Notes: generated by a model from the sequence alone, not told the origin. Counted from the stretch's first letter, positions 16,893 through 26,797 are shown. The stretch is 64,000 bases of DNA from Chitinophagaceae bacterium (GCA_023957755.1 JAMLGT010000003.1:1-64000); one strand, 5' to 3'. Numbers and translations: made by a program.

Positions 16893-17937
16893 TTGAGAGT
16901 AGTAATAGGTTGCATAGTTTGTATAGCACCCGTGCTCCTACATTTTCATCCCACTCGTTAGTGCTAGTGCCTACTTCATTCAGATCAAAGCCTATAAGCT
17001 TCCTTCCTGATGCCAGCATTTTGCGGAGCAGGTAATAGACTTGTTCAGTCTCCAGACCACCCTGTACAGGGGTACCGGTGTTAGGACACAGTTTAGGATC
17101 CAGCCCGTCGATGTCAAAACTCAGATACACATGTTCCGGTAATTGTCCTACAATTTCATCAGTAATGGTTTTCCATGTTTCGCCTTCGTAAAGCCTTTCT
17201 TTGGTATCCTTATCAAAGTACGTATGTACGCGACCGTTACTATGCTGAATGTAATCATATTCCGTATCAGAATAGTCCCGGGTACCTACCTGCACCAGTT
17301 TGTGTAGAGTGGGGATTTCATTCAATGCGTTGTACATGATGGAGGCATGTGAGTAGGTGAGGTCTTCGTAAGCTTCTCTCAGATCGCAGTGTGCATCTAT
17401 CTGCAGTATTCCGAAAGATGTGTATTTCTCTCCTATGGCCTTCATATACCCCAGTGGAGTGCTGTGATCACCACCCAGCAATCCCACCAGTTTTCCTTTA
17501 TCTAATAGTTCCTTAGTTTGCTCATACACCCACTTATTGAGGTGCGTGGCCTCCTCGTTAAGTTCCACCAGGGCCTTTGCCATAAATTTATTGTCCTCTA
17601 CATTCTCTCCTTCGGAAATATATTTAATATAGAGTTCTGCTTCTTTGCGCAAGTAATCGCTTTTCTGGAGGAGGTTCTTGTCAGGCTCTCTCATATAGAT
17701 ACCCCGCTTCCAGCCATCGCGGAGATCATTGTCAATTAAGTCCACCTGAAGACTTGCGTTAAATATATTTTCAGGTGCACGGGCAGTTCCGGCTCTGTAG
17801 CTCACCGAAACTTCCCATGGCACAGGAAATATGATTACTGCTGATTCTTCTTCAGTAAATGGCAATCCGAAAATATTGTTGTTGGGATTACCTGCAGAAT
17901 TGGGATCAAAATTGCTTAGGTCTGCCATACTTTTCAT
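16885..17937 (-). CDS. Agmatinase/arginase family ureohydrolase
   Basis: 350 residues. All three Mn-binding motifs are present: GGDHSTP, IDAHCDLR and SFDIDGLDP. The family hydrolyses guanidino compounds such as agmatine, arginine, formiminoglutamate or proclavaminate to urea or formamide products. The sequence around the motifs is closest to agmatinase (SpeB-like), but substrate cannot be fixed by eye. No polyamine gene lies next to it. A TAnnTTTG box is 31 bases upstream. Confidence 0.88.
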   Translation of the reverse strand: MKSMADLSNFDPNSAGNPNNNIFGLPFTEEESAVIIFPVPWEVSVSYRAGTARAPENIFNASLQVDLIDNDLRDGWKRGIYMREPDKNLLQKSDYLRKEAELYIKYISEGENVEDNKFMAKALVELNEEATHLNKWVYEQTKELLDKGKLVGLLGGDHSTPLGYMKAIGEKYTSFGILQIDAHCDLREAYEDLTYSHASIMYNALNEIPTLHKLVQVGTRDYSDTEYDYIQHSNGRVHTYFDKDTKERLYEGETWKTITDEIVGQLPEHVYLSFDIDGLDPKLCPNTGTPVQGGLETEQVYYLLRKMLASGRKLIGFDLNEVGTSTNEWDENVGARVLYKLCNLLLLSNG

Positions 17938-17967
17938 TGTTTTTATTTACCCTTTGGATAGGGTGGG

Positions 17968-17975
17968 CAAAGCTA
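17968..17975 (-). promoter_or_regulatory. Candidate -7 box of the agmatinase-family gene
   Basis: TAGCTTTG on the minus strand fits TAnnTTTG, 30 bases before the ATG at 17937. No clear -33 element was seen. Confidence 0.45.
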
Positions 17976-18063
17976 AACTTTTTAAGGTTCTATGAAAAAC
18001 GGTATGTGTAAGCCTGTAGTAAACGAGATTCCTGAAGGCCCAGCAGGTGTGGCACAGGCTTTC

Positions 18064-19725
18064 TCAATATGAATCTTCCAGTCTGACACGCCTGAGCTCT
18101 AACAGGTTAAGACTGTTGGGATGAAAGTTTTTTACGTATGGCTGTACCAGCCTGATTACCATATCGTACCAGAGGGGCACAACCGGTGCATCCCGGATCA
18201 TAAGCTGATCAGCTTCCTGGTAATAGATGTATCGAAGAGAATCATCTTTTTCGGAAAGTGCTTTGTCGTAGAGCCTGTCGTAGGCCGGATTGTTGTACCG
18301 TGTATAATTAGGTGGGGCAGGATTCTTTCCATAAAATACGCTCAAGAAGTTTTCTGCATCCGGATAATCGCCTATCCAACTGCCACGGAAGAATAGGGCT
18401 TCTGACTTGGCTGTCTGTTCCAACAAAAGACTTTTTTGTACTACCTCTACATTGATGTGGATACCAATCTGGCGCAGGTCGCTGGCGATATAGGAAGCGA
18501 GGTCGGCATATATCGCTATCGTAAGCAGCGGGATAGGCGGCAGGCCTTCTCCATTAGGGTACCCGGCTTCTTTCAGGAGTGAAAGGGCTTTTGTAGGATC
18601 GTAATGATACCCTTTCACTTTAGTGCTGTCAAACGATGGAAATCCCAAAGGGACAAACCCGCTTGTCGCAGCAGTGCCGATTGAATTTCGGATATATAGC
18701 ATCATTTTTTCCCTGTCGAATCCATAATTGATTGCCTGGCGGACTCTTACATCTCTCAGGGGTGATTTTCTTACAACCTCTCTGGTAGTATCTTGTAGTA
18801 TTCCCAGATATTCAATTGTAAGGTAGGGGTGTTTCTGAAGGATAATTTTCCCCTTCCAGTCTTTGCGGAGTTCGCCACCCCTCGTCAATATTTCATCTTT
18901 GAATGAGGCTTCAATATCATTAATAAAGTCGAGTCGCTGCTGTTCAAATTCGAGAAATTCTGTTGCTTTGTTCTCCACAAAAGTAATCTTGATACCATCC
19001 AGATAAGGCAACTGTGTGCCCGCACTGTCTTTCTCAAAGTAATGTGGGTTTTTCTTCATGATGAGCGCCTGCCCCTCTTCCCATGCTACAAATTGAAAGG
19101 GGCCGGTACCACAAGGATGCCTTCTGAAATCCTTGCCGTATTTGTCCACCACTTCTTTGGGTACCACAGAACAATATTGCATGCTTAGCACTCCCAGAAT
19201 GGGATGAAAGGGACGGAGCAGCCTGAGCTGAAACGTACTGTCATCAATCGCTTTAAAGGGCTGCACGGTATCTACCCTGTTATTAAAAATCCATGCACCA
19301 CTACTGGCAGTCTGTGGATCTATGATCCGTGTAAGGCTATAGGCTACGTCATGTGCGGTCATTCTTCTTCCTTTCCCGCCGGGGAATGCTTTGTTATCGT
19401 GAAAGAACACATCGGAGCGCAGATGAAAGGTGAAGGTGAGGTTGTCGGCAGAAATGTCCCATCGGGTAGCTAGTGAGGGTGCAATATTCATGTCTTTATC
19501 CACTTCCACAAGAGTGTTATATAACTGATGTGCAGTCCACATGACAGATTGTGATTTTGCAAAAGCGGGATCCAGACTGGCCACTCCGCTGGATTCGTTG
19601 TAGTGGAAAATATTTTTTTTCTGTGTTGTACGATTACATGAAAAGAGGAGTAAACCCCATAACAAAAGCAGGAACCCTGAATTTGGGAATTCTTTAAATT
19701 GAAATAAATCCTTTTTTAACCTCAT
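18064..19725 (-). CDS. Oligopeptide/dipeptide-type ABC substrate-binding lipoprotein
   Basis: 553 residues of the SBP_bac_5 (DppA/OppA) family. A lipoprotein signal (LLLFSC) is followed by the family's start (DPAFAKSQSVMWTAHQLYNTLVE), the CGTGPFQF motif and the RQAINYGFDREKMM motif. ATG 19725 is chosen over GTG 19737. It should capture peptides or similar ligands outside the inner membrane, but no permease or ATPase gene is adjacent, so the transporter partner is elsewhere. It diverges from the M1 peptidase gene with only 30 bases between starts, suggesting joint control of peptide use. Confidence 0.88.
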   Translation of the reverse strand: MRLKKDLFQFKEFPNSGFLLLLWGLLLFSCNRTTQKKNIFHYNESSGVASLDPAFAKSQSVMWTAHQLYNTLVEVDKDMNIAPSLATRWDISADNLTFTFHLRSDVFFHDNKAFPGGKGRRMTAHDVAYSLTRIIDPQTASSGAWIFNNRVDTVQPFKAIDDSTFQLRLLRPFHPILGVLSMQYCSVVPKEVVDKYGKDFRRHPCGTGPFQFVAWEEGQALIMKKNPHYFEKDSAGTQLPYLDGIKITFVENKATEFLEFEQQRLDFINDIEASFKDEILTRGGELRKDWKGKIILQKHPYLTIEYLGILQDTTREVVRKSPLRDVRVRQAINYGFDREKMMLYIRNSIGTAATSGFVPLGFPSFDSTKVKGYHYDPTKALSLLKEAGYPNGEGLPPIPLLTIAIYADLASYIASDLRQIGIHINVEVVQKSLLLEQTAKSEALFFRGSWIGDYPDAENFLSVFYGKNPAPPNYTRYNNPAYDRLYDKALSEKDDSLRYIYYQEADQLMIRDAPVVPLWYDMVIRLVQPYVKNFHPNSLNLLELRRVRLEDSY

Positions 19726-19755
19726 CTTTGCGTGCACAAGCGATAAATTTAATGA

Positions 19756-21489
19756 ATGAAACAGATTTTCACGCTTACACTGTCCTTAATTTTCTTTTCT
19801 TTTTCTTTTGCCCAGCCATTCACCCTGGCAGATACGCTGCGGGGCAGTGATGGAGAAGGCAGGAATTGGTGGGATGTAGTACATTATGATCTTCATGTGA
19901 ATTTTAATATCAGTGACAGCACCATCAGTGGGTACAATGTGATTAGCTTCAGTTCGGTGGAGGGCAGTCATAAATATTTTCAGATTGATTTACAAAGCCC
20001 TCTTGTAATTGACTCTGTAATACTGGACTTTGGATTGAGGATCAGGAAGAGGCCAGGGTTGCCTCCTGAAAGATGGAATGTGAGCAGCCAGCGCTGGAAG
20101 ATGGAAGTAGTGCAGCAGGGAAACGCCTGGTTTGTAATGCTGGATGGACGCAAACCGGAGAATTTACGCCCGGCCGTAATGAAGATTGCGGACACTGCCA
20201 CCTTCGTGCCTAATATGACAGTGTATTATCACGGCAAACCACGTGTGGCAAGAAATCCGCCATGGGATGGGGGATTGGTTTGGAAGAAAGATAATTGGGG
20301 AAACCCCTGGGTAACGGTTGCCTGTCAGGGCCTGGGAGCCAGTGTTTGGTATCCGTGTAAAGACTATCAGGGAGATGAGCCTGATAATGGAGCTACTATG
20401 CACTTTACAGCGCCTGACAGCTTAATGATTGTCAGTAATGGCAGAATGAAGGATTCTGTAGATAATAAAGATGGCACACACACCATAAGCTGGGAAGTAG
20501 TGAACCCTATCAATAATTATAATATATCACCATATATTGGAAAGTATGTACATTTTGGTGAGATATATGATGGAGAAGAGGGGCCGCTGACTATGGATTA
20601 CTGGGTGTTAGATAGTAATCTTTCAAAAGCAAAGGCACAGTTTACCGATGCCCCACGCATGATGAAAGCATTTGAATATTGGTTTGGCCCGTATGCATTT
20701 TACAAAGACGGCTATAAATTGGTTGAGACACCTCACCTTGGTATGGAGCACCAGAGTGCGGTGGCTTACGGTAACCGTTACCGGAATGGTTATTTGGGAA
20801 GAGATCTATCTGGTTCGGGATGGGGATTGAAGTGGGATTTTATAATTGTGCATGAAAGCGGACACGAGTGGTTTGGTAACAATATAACCACAAAGGATAT
20901 TGCCGATATGTGGGTGCACGAAGGATTCACCAATTACAGCGAGGCTTTGTTTACCGAGTATTATTATGGAAAGGAAGCAGGCACTGATTATGTGGTGGGA
21001 TTAAGAAAAAATATCAGAAATGACAAGCCGGTAATTGGGTTCTATGGAGTAAATAATGAAGGCAGTGGAGATATGTATTACAAGGGAGCCAACATGATCC
21101 ATACAATCCGTCAGGTGATAGATAATGATGAGAAATTCAGAGCAATCCTGCGGGGGTTGAATCAGGTATTCAGGAGGCAGACGGTGACCGGAAAGATGGT
21201 CGAAGACTACATAAGCAAACAGGCAGGAATCGATTTATCACCTGTGTTTCACCAGTATTTAGAGACTGTAAAGATTCCGGAATTAGCATATAAAACAGAG
21301 GATGGGAAATTGTGGTATAAGTGGGACAACGTGGCAGATGATTTCAAAATGCCTGTAAGGGTGTTGAGCGATGCAGGAGCTTTGGTATGGTTATATCCCA
21401 CAACTGAATTTGCAGAAGCGCCTTCGGGTGTCAGTACAATTAAAGTGGATAAGAATTTTTATGTCAAAAGCAGAGAGATAAAGAATTAA
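19756..21489 (+). CDS. Exported M1-family metallopeptidase
   Basis: 577 residues with a signal peptide (FTLTLSLIFFSFSFAQ). The zinc site is H366-E-S-G-H370 with E389 (HESGHEWFGN...VHEGF), and GMEHQSAVAYG replaces the GAMEN exopeptidase loop. The catalytic tyrosine is probably in the YYKGANMIH motif. M1 enzymes remove N-terminal residues from peptides; this one is shorter than PepN and lacks a large C-terminal domain. Divergent from the peptide-binding lipoprotein, consistent with a role in peptide scavenging, which is inference. Confidence 0.92.
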   Translation: MKQIFTLTLSLIFFSFSFAQPFTLADTLRGSDGEGRNWWDVVHYDLHVNFNISDSTISGYNVISFSSVEGSHKYFQIDLQSPLVIDSVILDFGLRIRKRPGLPPERWNVSSQRWKMEVVQQGNAWFVMLDGRKPENLRPAVMKIADTATFVPNMTVYYHGKPRVARNPPWDGGLVWKKDNWGNPWVTVACQGLGASVWYPCKDYQGDEPDNGATMHFTAPDSLMIVSNGRMKDSVDNKDGTHTISWEVVNPINNYNISPYIGKYVHFGEIYDGEEGPLTMDYWVLDSNLSKAKAQFTDAPRMMKAFEYWFGPYAFYKDGYKLVETPHLGMEHQSAVAYGNRYRNGYLGRDLSGSGWGLKWDFIIVHESGHEWFGNNITTKDIADMWVHEGFTNYSEALFTEYYYGKEAGTDYVVGLRKNIRNDKPVIGFYGVNNEGSGDMYYKGANMIHTIRQVIDNDEKFRAILRGLNQVFRRQTVTGKMVEDYISKQAGIDLSPVFHQYLETVKIPELAYKTEDGKLWYKWDNVADDFKMPVRVLSDAGALVWLYPTTEFAEAPSGVSTIKVDKNFYVKSREIKN

Positions 21490-21570
21490 ATGGGAGGGAG
21501 CTATCAGCTAAAACTTTTTTGGCCTTGTTGCGCCCCTACTGACCAATAACCTGTGATGGTGATTTATTAG

Positions 21571-23403
21571 ATGAAACGACTTATTACTTATTTCGCCTAT
21601 TTCCTTTTTTGGATTATTTTCTTCATAGTGGCAAGGGCTGTGTTTCTGTTGTATCACATGCCCCTTACAGAGACATTATCAGGGAGTACAATCTTCCGGA
21701 CATTTCTTTACGGATTGCGGATGGACGTTTCATTTGCATCCTATATCTGCATCTTCCCTTTTGTTCTTTATCTGACTAAGACGATCATCCCAAAGTTCAG
21801 AGTACGAAAAATTATCAGGGTATATTCAATCATATTGATTGTAGTGCTGTCTTTTTTGGTTACTGCTGATTTAGAATTATACACTGCATGGGGTTTCAGA
21901 ATGGACGCTACGCCGCTGTTGTATCTGAAGAATCCGGAAGAGATGAAAGCTTCAGTTTCGTCTGCTCCTATTTTCATATTAGTGATTATTTTTTCCTTTC
22001 TGTGCTTTGTATTTATTTCATTGCTGAAATATTTTAATCTGCGTTTGATGCGCAAGTTAAGGCCCCCCACGCCCTTTAGAGTGATTACGGCTGTTTTGTT
22101 GATTGGGGTTTTATTTGTTCCTATAAGGGGAGGGATTCAGAAGATTGCGCTCAACATCAGTGATGCCTATTTTTCGGACCAGATGTTTGCAAACCATGCG
22201 ACTATCAATCTGCCCTGGAATATCATGTTTTCCATTCTCAATCGTAATAGCGAGAAGAACCCCTTTGATTATTTTGATGACTCAAATAAAGTGGAGCGGA
22301 CAGTAAATGAATTATATAATACAGGAACTCCACGTACGAGATTTGTACTTTCAACAGACAGACCTAACATTATATTTATTATTCTCGAAAGTTTTACTGC
22401 CAAATGGGTAGGAAGCCTTGGCGGAGTGCCGGGGGTGACTCCACAGTTGGACTCAATTGCTGCGGATGGATTGCTGTTTACAAATATTTATGCTACAGGC
22501 GACCGCAGTGAGAAAGGCCAGGTGGGTATATTGAGTGGTTATCCTAATCAGGCAATTAATAGCATTATTAAGATGCCTACTAAGACGACAGGACTCCCTA
22601 GCCTTGCAAAAGTATTAGAACCGTATGGATACACCTGTAGTTATACTTATGGAGGTGAACTGGAATTTGCCAATATCAAGTCATACCTGATGAACACCGG
22701 ATATACAAACCTTGTGTCTAAATATTCCTTCCCATTGTCAATGCGCACTACTTCGTGGGGGGTACATGATGAGTTTGTATTTGAAAGATTTGGAGAAGAC
22801 CTGTTGAAGGAAAATCAACCATTCTTTTCTACTATATTTTCGCTGAGCAGCCATGAGCCTTTTGATGTGCCATCCAAACACTTTGATGATATTGAGACTG
22901 TAGAAGACCAGTTTAAGAACTCTGTATATTATACAGATAGTGTACTTGGTGTGTTTATGAAAAAATTGCGTACTGCTCCTTTCTGGAATAAGACACTGGT
23001 GGTAATTGTCGCAGATCACGGACAGCCCATGCCGGGCCCTGATCCTAATGATGCACCTTCCAAATTTCATATTCCATTGGTGATGACGGGTGGTGCCCTG
23101 ACTGCCAAAGGCAGGGATTCAATATATGGATCTCAGACGGATATTATCACTACAGTACTTCATCAAATGCATCTTCCGGCCGACGAGTTCAGGTGGGGAA
23201 AAGATTTGCTGGATTCATCTGCCAGATCATTTGCATTTTACAATTTCAATAATGGCTTTGGGTGGATTACTCCTGATGGCTATGCTACGGTGGATAATGT
23301 GTCGCGTAGGATTATCAGGCAGTCACCAGGGTTTGATACCACACAACTTCGTTATGGGAAGGCCTATATGCAATTCTCCTATCAGGATTATCTGGATAGA
23401 TAA
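21571..23403 (+). CDS. LTA-synthase-like membrane sulfatase-fold enzyme
   Basis: 610 residues. Five N-terminal transmembrane helices (within residues 1-180) anchor an extracytoplasmic alkaline-phosphatase-superfamily domain. Metal-site motifs are IIFIILESF, the nucleophile segment ATGDRSEKG, SLSSHEPFD and VVIVADHGQP. The nucleophile position, normally Thr in LtaS-like proteins, appears to be S313. In Bacteroidota, which lack lipoteichoic acid, members probably transfer phosphoglycerol or phosphoethanolamine to envelope glycans or lipids; the substrate here is unknown. Followed after 70 bases by an esterase-like gene on the same strand. Confidence 0.88.
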   Translation: MKRLITYFAYFLFWIIFFIVARAVFLLYHMPLTETLSGSTIFRTFLYGLRMDVSFASYICIFPFVLYLTKTIIPKFRVRKIIRVYSIILIVVLSFLVTADLELYTAWGFRMDATPLLYLKNPEEMKASVSSAPIFILVIIFSFLCFVFISLLKYFNLRLMRKLRPPTPFRVITAVLLIGVLFVPIRGGIQKIALNISDAYFSDQMFANHATINLPWNIMFSILNRNSEKNPFDYFDDSNKVERTVNELYNTGTPRTRFVLSTDRPNIIFIILESFTAKWVGSLGGVPGVTPQLDSIAADGLLFTNIYATGDRSEKGQVGILSGYPNQAINSIIKMPTKTTGLPSLAKVLEPYGYTCSYTYGGELEFANIKSYLMNTGYTNLVSKYSFPLSMRTTSWGVHDEFVFERFGEDLLKENQPFFSTIFSLSSHEPFDVPSKHFDDIETVEDQFKNSVYYTDSVLGVFMKKLRTAPFWNKTLVVIVADHGQPMPGPDPNDAPSKFHIPLVMTGGALTAKGRDSIYGSQTDIITTVLHQMHLPADEFRWGKDLLDSSARSFAFYNFNNGFGWITPDGYATVDNVSRRIIRQSPGFDTTQLRYGKAYMQFSYQDYLDR

Positions 23404-23473
23404 GGAATGTCTTTGCTTATGTTTAAACCCTATCCGGTTTTGTCAATCACAGAGAAGATTCATAAAATAGACT

Positions 23474-24697
23474 ATGGCTCTTTTTTATTTCTTATTGTCT
23501 TTTTGGTTCAGTCACCACACAGAGGATAGCAGATCGGCTGTAATACACAGGAATATGCATCATGTGACTGTCGTGAATGGGTATGGATCAGGAGATTACA
23601 GGGTAGGGGATACGGTCCATATTTTTAGCAACACCATTAAGGAGAATGAGATATTCGGGATGTGGACGGGTGAAGATGTCTCTCTTCTGAATTCGAAAGA
23701 TGAATGGCATACCTGGTTTGTGATGCCAGACAGGGATCTGACTTTTAATAATCGGAAGATAAAAATTGATCCGTTTGAACTGAAGTTTGAACAAATAAAA
23801 GGGAGGGATAGGCTAAAACCTGTATATTATTTTTTCCCTGAAAGGGCTATTGGCATTGTATATCTTCTTCATGGCACGATGGGGACCGCAAGAAATTTGG
23901 TAACCACTTTTGAATGGAAACAACTGATAAAATCATTGGGATATTACCGCTTTGGTATAATTGTTACTGAAAGTGAGGAATCAACATTGAGAAAAGATCT
24001 TAATAATGATGGAAAGATCAGATGGCAAATGCTTCCTTTGGATAAATCAGGGAATGTGGATTATGCAAACCTGATCGCCATTACACAGACCTTTGAAAAT
24101 AGGGGCGTCATCGATAAGGGATTACCGCGTTATTCTGTTGGGATGAGCAATGGTGGTGCTTTTTCTACTGTCCTGGCAATGATGAATGATTTCAGGGCTG
24201 CCGTAAGTTATTGTGCCCCTTCAGGGGCAAGGGTAGCTTCGATGACCCGGGTGCCTGTGCTTTTTTGTATGGCAGGCCACGATGCCAACCCTGCTGTGGG
24301 CGCAAAGGGTAATGCAGAAGCTTTAAGTAATTCACAAGTGATTGAAGGAAGAGGGATATGCAGCAGATATTTGGTGAAACCTGCTTCACCGCTGTATGCT
24401 GAACGGTTTGCCAGAAGCGGGGAAATTACTTTGAAACAGTCAGCATCAATATTTAATGAATTAAAGGCAAATGGGTACCTGGACGATCAGAATTATATTA
24501 AAGGTGATGCTGCTTCGGTAACGAAGGCTATGAATAGCCGTGCAGGGTTGTTCCCTTCATTAAGGGGATTAACTCCCGCACTGAGGCGTTTCGTAAATGA
24601 CCAGATTCTGCTTTCGGCTTCTGATCATAAGATGTTCAGCGACTTTACCGCATCCACCATCAGGTTTCTGAGGTCACAATGTGCTGACCCCTCCTGA
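23474..24697 (+). CDS. Exported esterase-like alpha/beta hydrolase with InlB-type repeat
   Basis: 407 residues. A signal-like N-terminus is followed by a beta-repeat similar to divergent InlB B-repeats (VTVVNGYGSGDYRVGDTVHI...GMWTGED). The remaining 300 residues look like a PHB-depolymerase/feruloyl-esterase-type alpha/beta hydrolase: VYLLHGTMGTARN forms the oxyanion region and YSVGMSNGGAFS the nucleophile elbow (GMSNGG). A C-terminal His lies in ASDHKMFSDF. Substrate unknown. It may be co-transcribed with the LTA-synthase-like gene. Confidence 0.75.
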   Translation: MALFYFLLSFWFSHHTEDSRSAVIHRNMHHVTVVNGYGSGDYRVGDTVHIFSNTIKENEIFGMWTGEDVSLLNSKDEWHTWFVMPDRDLTFNNRKIKIDPFELKFEQIKGRDRLKPVYYFFPERAIGIVYLLHGTMGTARNLVTTFEWKQLIKSLGYYRFGIIVTESEESTLRKDLNNDGKIRWQMLPLDKSGNVDYANLIAITQTFENRGVIDKGLPRYSVGMSNGGAFSTVLAMMNDFRAAVSYCAPSGARVASMTRVPVLFCMAGHDANPAVGAKGNAEALSNSQVIEGRGICSRYLVKPASPLYAERFARSGEITLKQSASIFNELKANGYLDDQNYIKGDAASVTKAMNSRAGLFPSLRGLTPALRRFVNDQILLSASDHKMFSDFTASTIRFLRSQCADPS

Positions 24698-24754
24698 AAT
24701 GAGAGACTGTAGGTGAAGGAAGTTTGAAATAATGAAGATGATCACACGGTGTGA

Positions 24755-26410
24755 TTACTTATACATGATTTCGTAATACTCATCTGCCATGCGATTACTA
24801 TCAAAACGAATCTGCACGTCGCGCATACCATTCTTTACTACCTGTCTCCATGTATCACGATCTTCGTAGTAAAGGGGAATGATGTCATTCTCCAGAATAC
24901 TGTATAATTGTTCCAGATCATATTGATCCTGCTCTTCTGTGGTCATATTCATATAGTCTGCAGGAGGCACTACAAATCCGTTATTTCCATTATTGATAAA
25001 TTCACATATCCATCCGTCATTTGTACTGAAGTTTACAGCGCCATTCATTGCAGCGGTCATTCCGCTGGTACCACTCGCTTCGCGTGGCACACGGGGATTA
25101 TTGAGCCATACATCGGCAGCCTGCTTCAATCGTTTGCTGAGTGTAAGCTCATAACCTGTCAGTACAGCCATGTTCTTATACTCTTTGCTCATATTGACGA
25201 GGTAGTTGAAGTCCGATATGGCAGGGTAATCAAGTGGATAAGGTTTTCCTGCCCAGATAATCTGAATAGGATGGGTAGTATTGTTCAGAAGTGCTTCGAA
25301 CCGCTCTTTATTGCGCGTTAAAAGTTCTGCTCTTTTGTATCCTGCAAAACGTCGGGCCCATACAATGGTGAGTACTTTGGGATCCATAATTTTGCCGGTC
25401 TGGTCCGAAACGATTTCCAATGCTCTGCTCTTAAGATGTTTCTTGCGATCGTCGAACCATTGATCATTCTTGTCTTCCATTGCGCGATACAACTGCTTGT
25501 CTGCCCAGTATCTTGCATTTTGTGCGTTGGTAATAGCTTTGATCTCACAAATACTATCGTATTTCGACCACATCTGACGGCTTACTTCTCCGTGCAGTTG
25601 GCTTACACCATTAGCCAGATGCGAAAAACGTAATGCTGCCAGCGAATGGTTAAATTTATCATCCTGGATACCAGTGAGTTCTCTCACTTCATCTATTGAC
25701 AGTCCGTCGAAGTAGCTCATATCATAACATAACTGCATGTCATGTTTTTCATTTCCTGCTTCTTCGGGTGTATGGGTGGTGAAGACCATTCTCTTTTTGA
25801 CCTCCTCAATATTTTTTTTGAATTTATTGTAGAGGTAGAATGCGGCACTCACTCCGTGTGCTTCATTTAGATGGTATATTTCCGGATTAAAGTTTAGCTC
25901 ATCAAGCAATCTGGCTCCGCCTGCGCCCAGCAAAATGAATTGAGCTATTTTAGTCGCTGCATTACCATCGTAGAGCCGGTTAGTGATCGTACGTGAAACA
26001 TGATCATTTTCCGGAATATCGGTGGATAATAAGAATAAGGGGGCACTCTTGAATACTTCAGGGTCCAGATACCAGACTTTCACCCATACCGGATGATTAT
26101 GAATAGATACCTGAAAACGGATGCCGGTATCTGTGAGAAAGTTGTAAAGCTTCTGAATCCATACCACCTTCAGGGTCTGATCGCTGTTACGGGCCTGGTC
26201 ATAATAACCTTCGCTCCATAAAATGCCGATACCCACAAGGTTTTGTCTGAGGTCGTAAGCGCTGCGCAGGTGCGAACCTGATAAAAATCCTAATCCGCCA
26301 CTGTATATTTTTAAGGGTTGGTGGATTGCATATTCCATTGAGAAGTAGGCCACCCGTTTTCCATATCTCTCATCAATCCGGTACGGGACACTGTAATTTT
26401 TAAAGTCCAT
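24755..26410 (-). CDS. Alpha-glucan phosphorylase homologue (GT35), PLP lysine replaced
   Basis: 551 residues. The GT35 pattern is clear: AYFSMEYAIHQPLKIYSGGLGFL, GILWSEGYYDQ, YHLNEAHGVSAAF, VFTTHTPEEAGN, ARRFAGYKRAEL and EASGTSGMTAAMNGAVNFS. In the last motif the residue that binds pyridoxal phosphate in glycogen phosphorylases (EASGTGNMK) is T452 here; the codon is ACC. GD in GGLGxLAGD is also changed to GS. It resembles the short Thermotoga-type phosphorylases but is shorter still. Whether it phosphorolyses glycogen without PLP, or uses glucan differently, cannot be told. No glycogen genes are adjacent. Confidence 0.85.
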   Translation of the reverse strand: MDFKNYSVPYRIDERYGKRVAYFSMEYAIHQPLKIYSGGLGFLSGSHLRSAYDLRQNLVGIGILWSEGYYDQARNSDQTLKVVWIQKLYNFLTDTGIRFQVSIHNHPVWVKVWYLDPEVFKSAPLFLLSTDIPENDHVSRTITNRLYDGNAATKIAQFILLGAGGARLLDELNFNPEIYHLNEAHGVSAAFYLYNKFKKNIEEVKKRMVFTTHTPEEAGNEKHDMQLCYDMSYFDGLSIDEVRELTGIQDDKFNHSLAALRFSHLANGVSQLHGEVSRQMWSKYDSICEIKAITNAQNARYWADKQLYRAMEDKNDQWFDDRKKHLKSRALEIVSDQTGKIMDPKVLTIVWARRFAGYKRAELLTRNKERFEALLNNTTHPIQIIWAGKPYPLDYPAISDFNYLVNMSKEYKNMAVLTGYELTLSKRLKQAADVWLNNPRVPREASGTSGMTAAMNGAVNFSTNDGWICEFINNGNNGFVVPPADYMNMTTEEQDQYDLEQLYSILENDIIPLYYEDRDTWRQVVKNGMRDVQIRFDSNRMADEYYEIMYK

Positions 26411-26485
26411 TTACTGTTCAGAGTTCTTTATTAGAGCGCAATATTAACCTAAAATATCAATTCCAGGTAGTTTATTTCGATATTA

Positions 26486-26504
26486 ATGTGTGAAATTTAC
26501 ACAT
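26486..26504. promoter_or_regulatory. Palindrome upstream of the phosphorylase gene
   Basis: ATGTGT and ACACAT are exact inverted arms separated by 7 bases, 76 bases upstream of the phosphorylase ATG. It could be a binding site for a Crp-like or LacI-like regulator. The gap 26411-26848 otherwise contains only the terminator at 26798-26827; I see no gene in it. Confidence 0.35.
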
Positions 26505-26797
26505 AATGTACTTTTTGACGGGCACGATTCGTAATCCCATCATTTTAAGTGGTTATGTTGTTTACATCTTGGAATCAGATAATAGTTTTTACTCTTTTGG
26601 TCTGATAATTGTTGGATTGGGAACTGAAAATGACTAACACATTATCAGTGCAAATGTAGCAGAAGAGGTTTTAGTAGATGTACTCAAGCGTGTTTTTGGA
26701 AGCAATCTGAAGAAAGAAAGTTGGAGATAAGCGTACGGAACTATTTTGGATTGAGTTCGATTCTCGCACTCAGAGTGTTAGTTGGGTTTTGAAAAGA

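Noticed and set aside
18064-19725. Nickel-binding NikA assignment for the peptide-binding lipoprotein
   Set aside because: No specific metal or haem ligand pattern could be seen; the general peptide-binding family is all that is supported.
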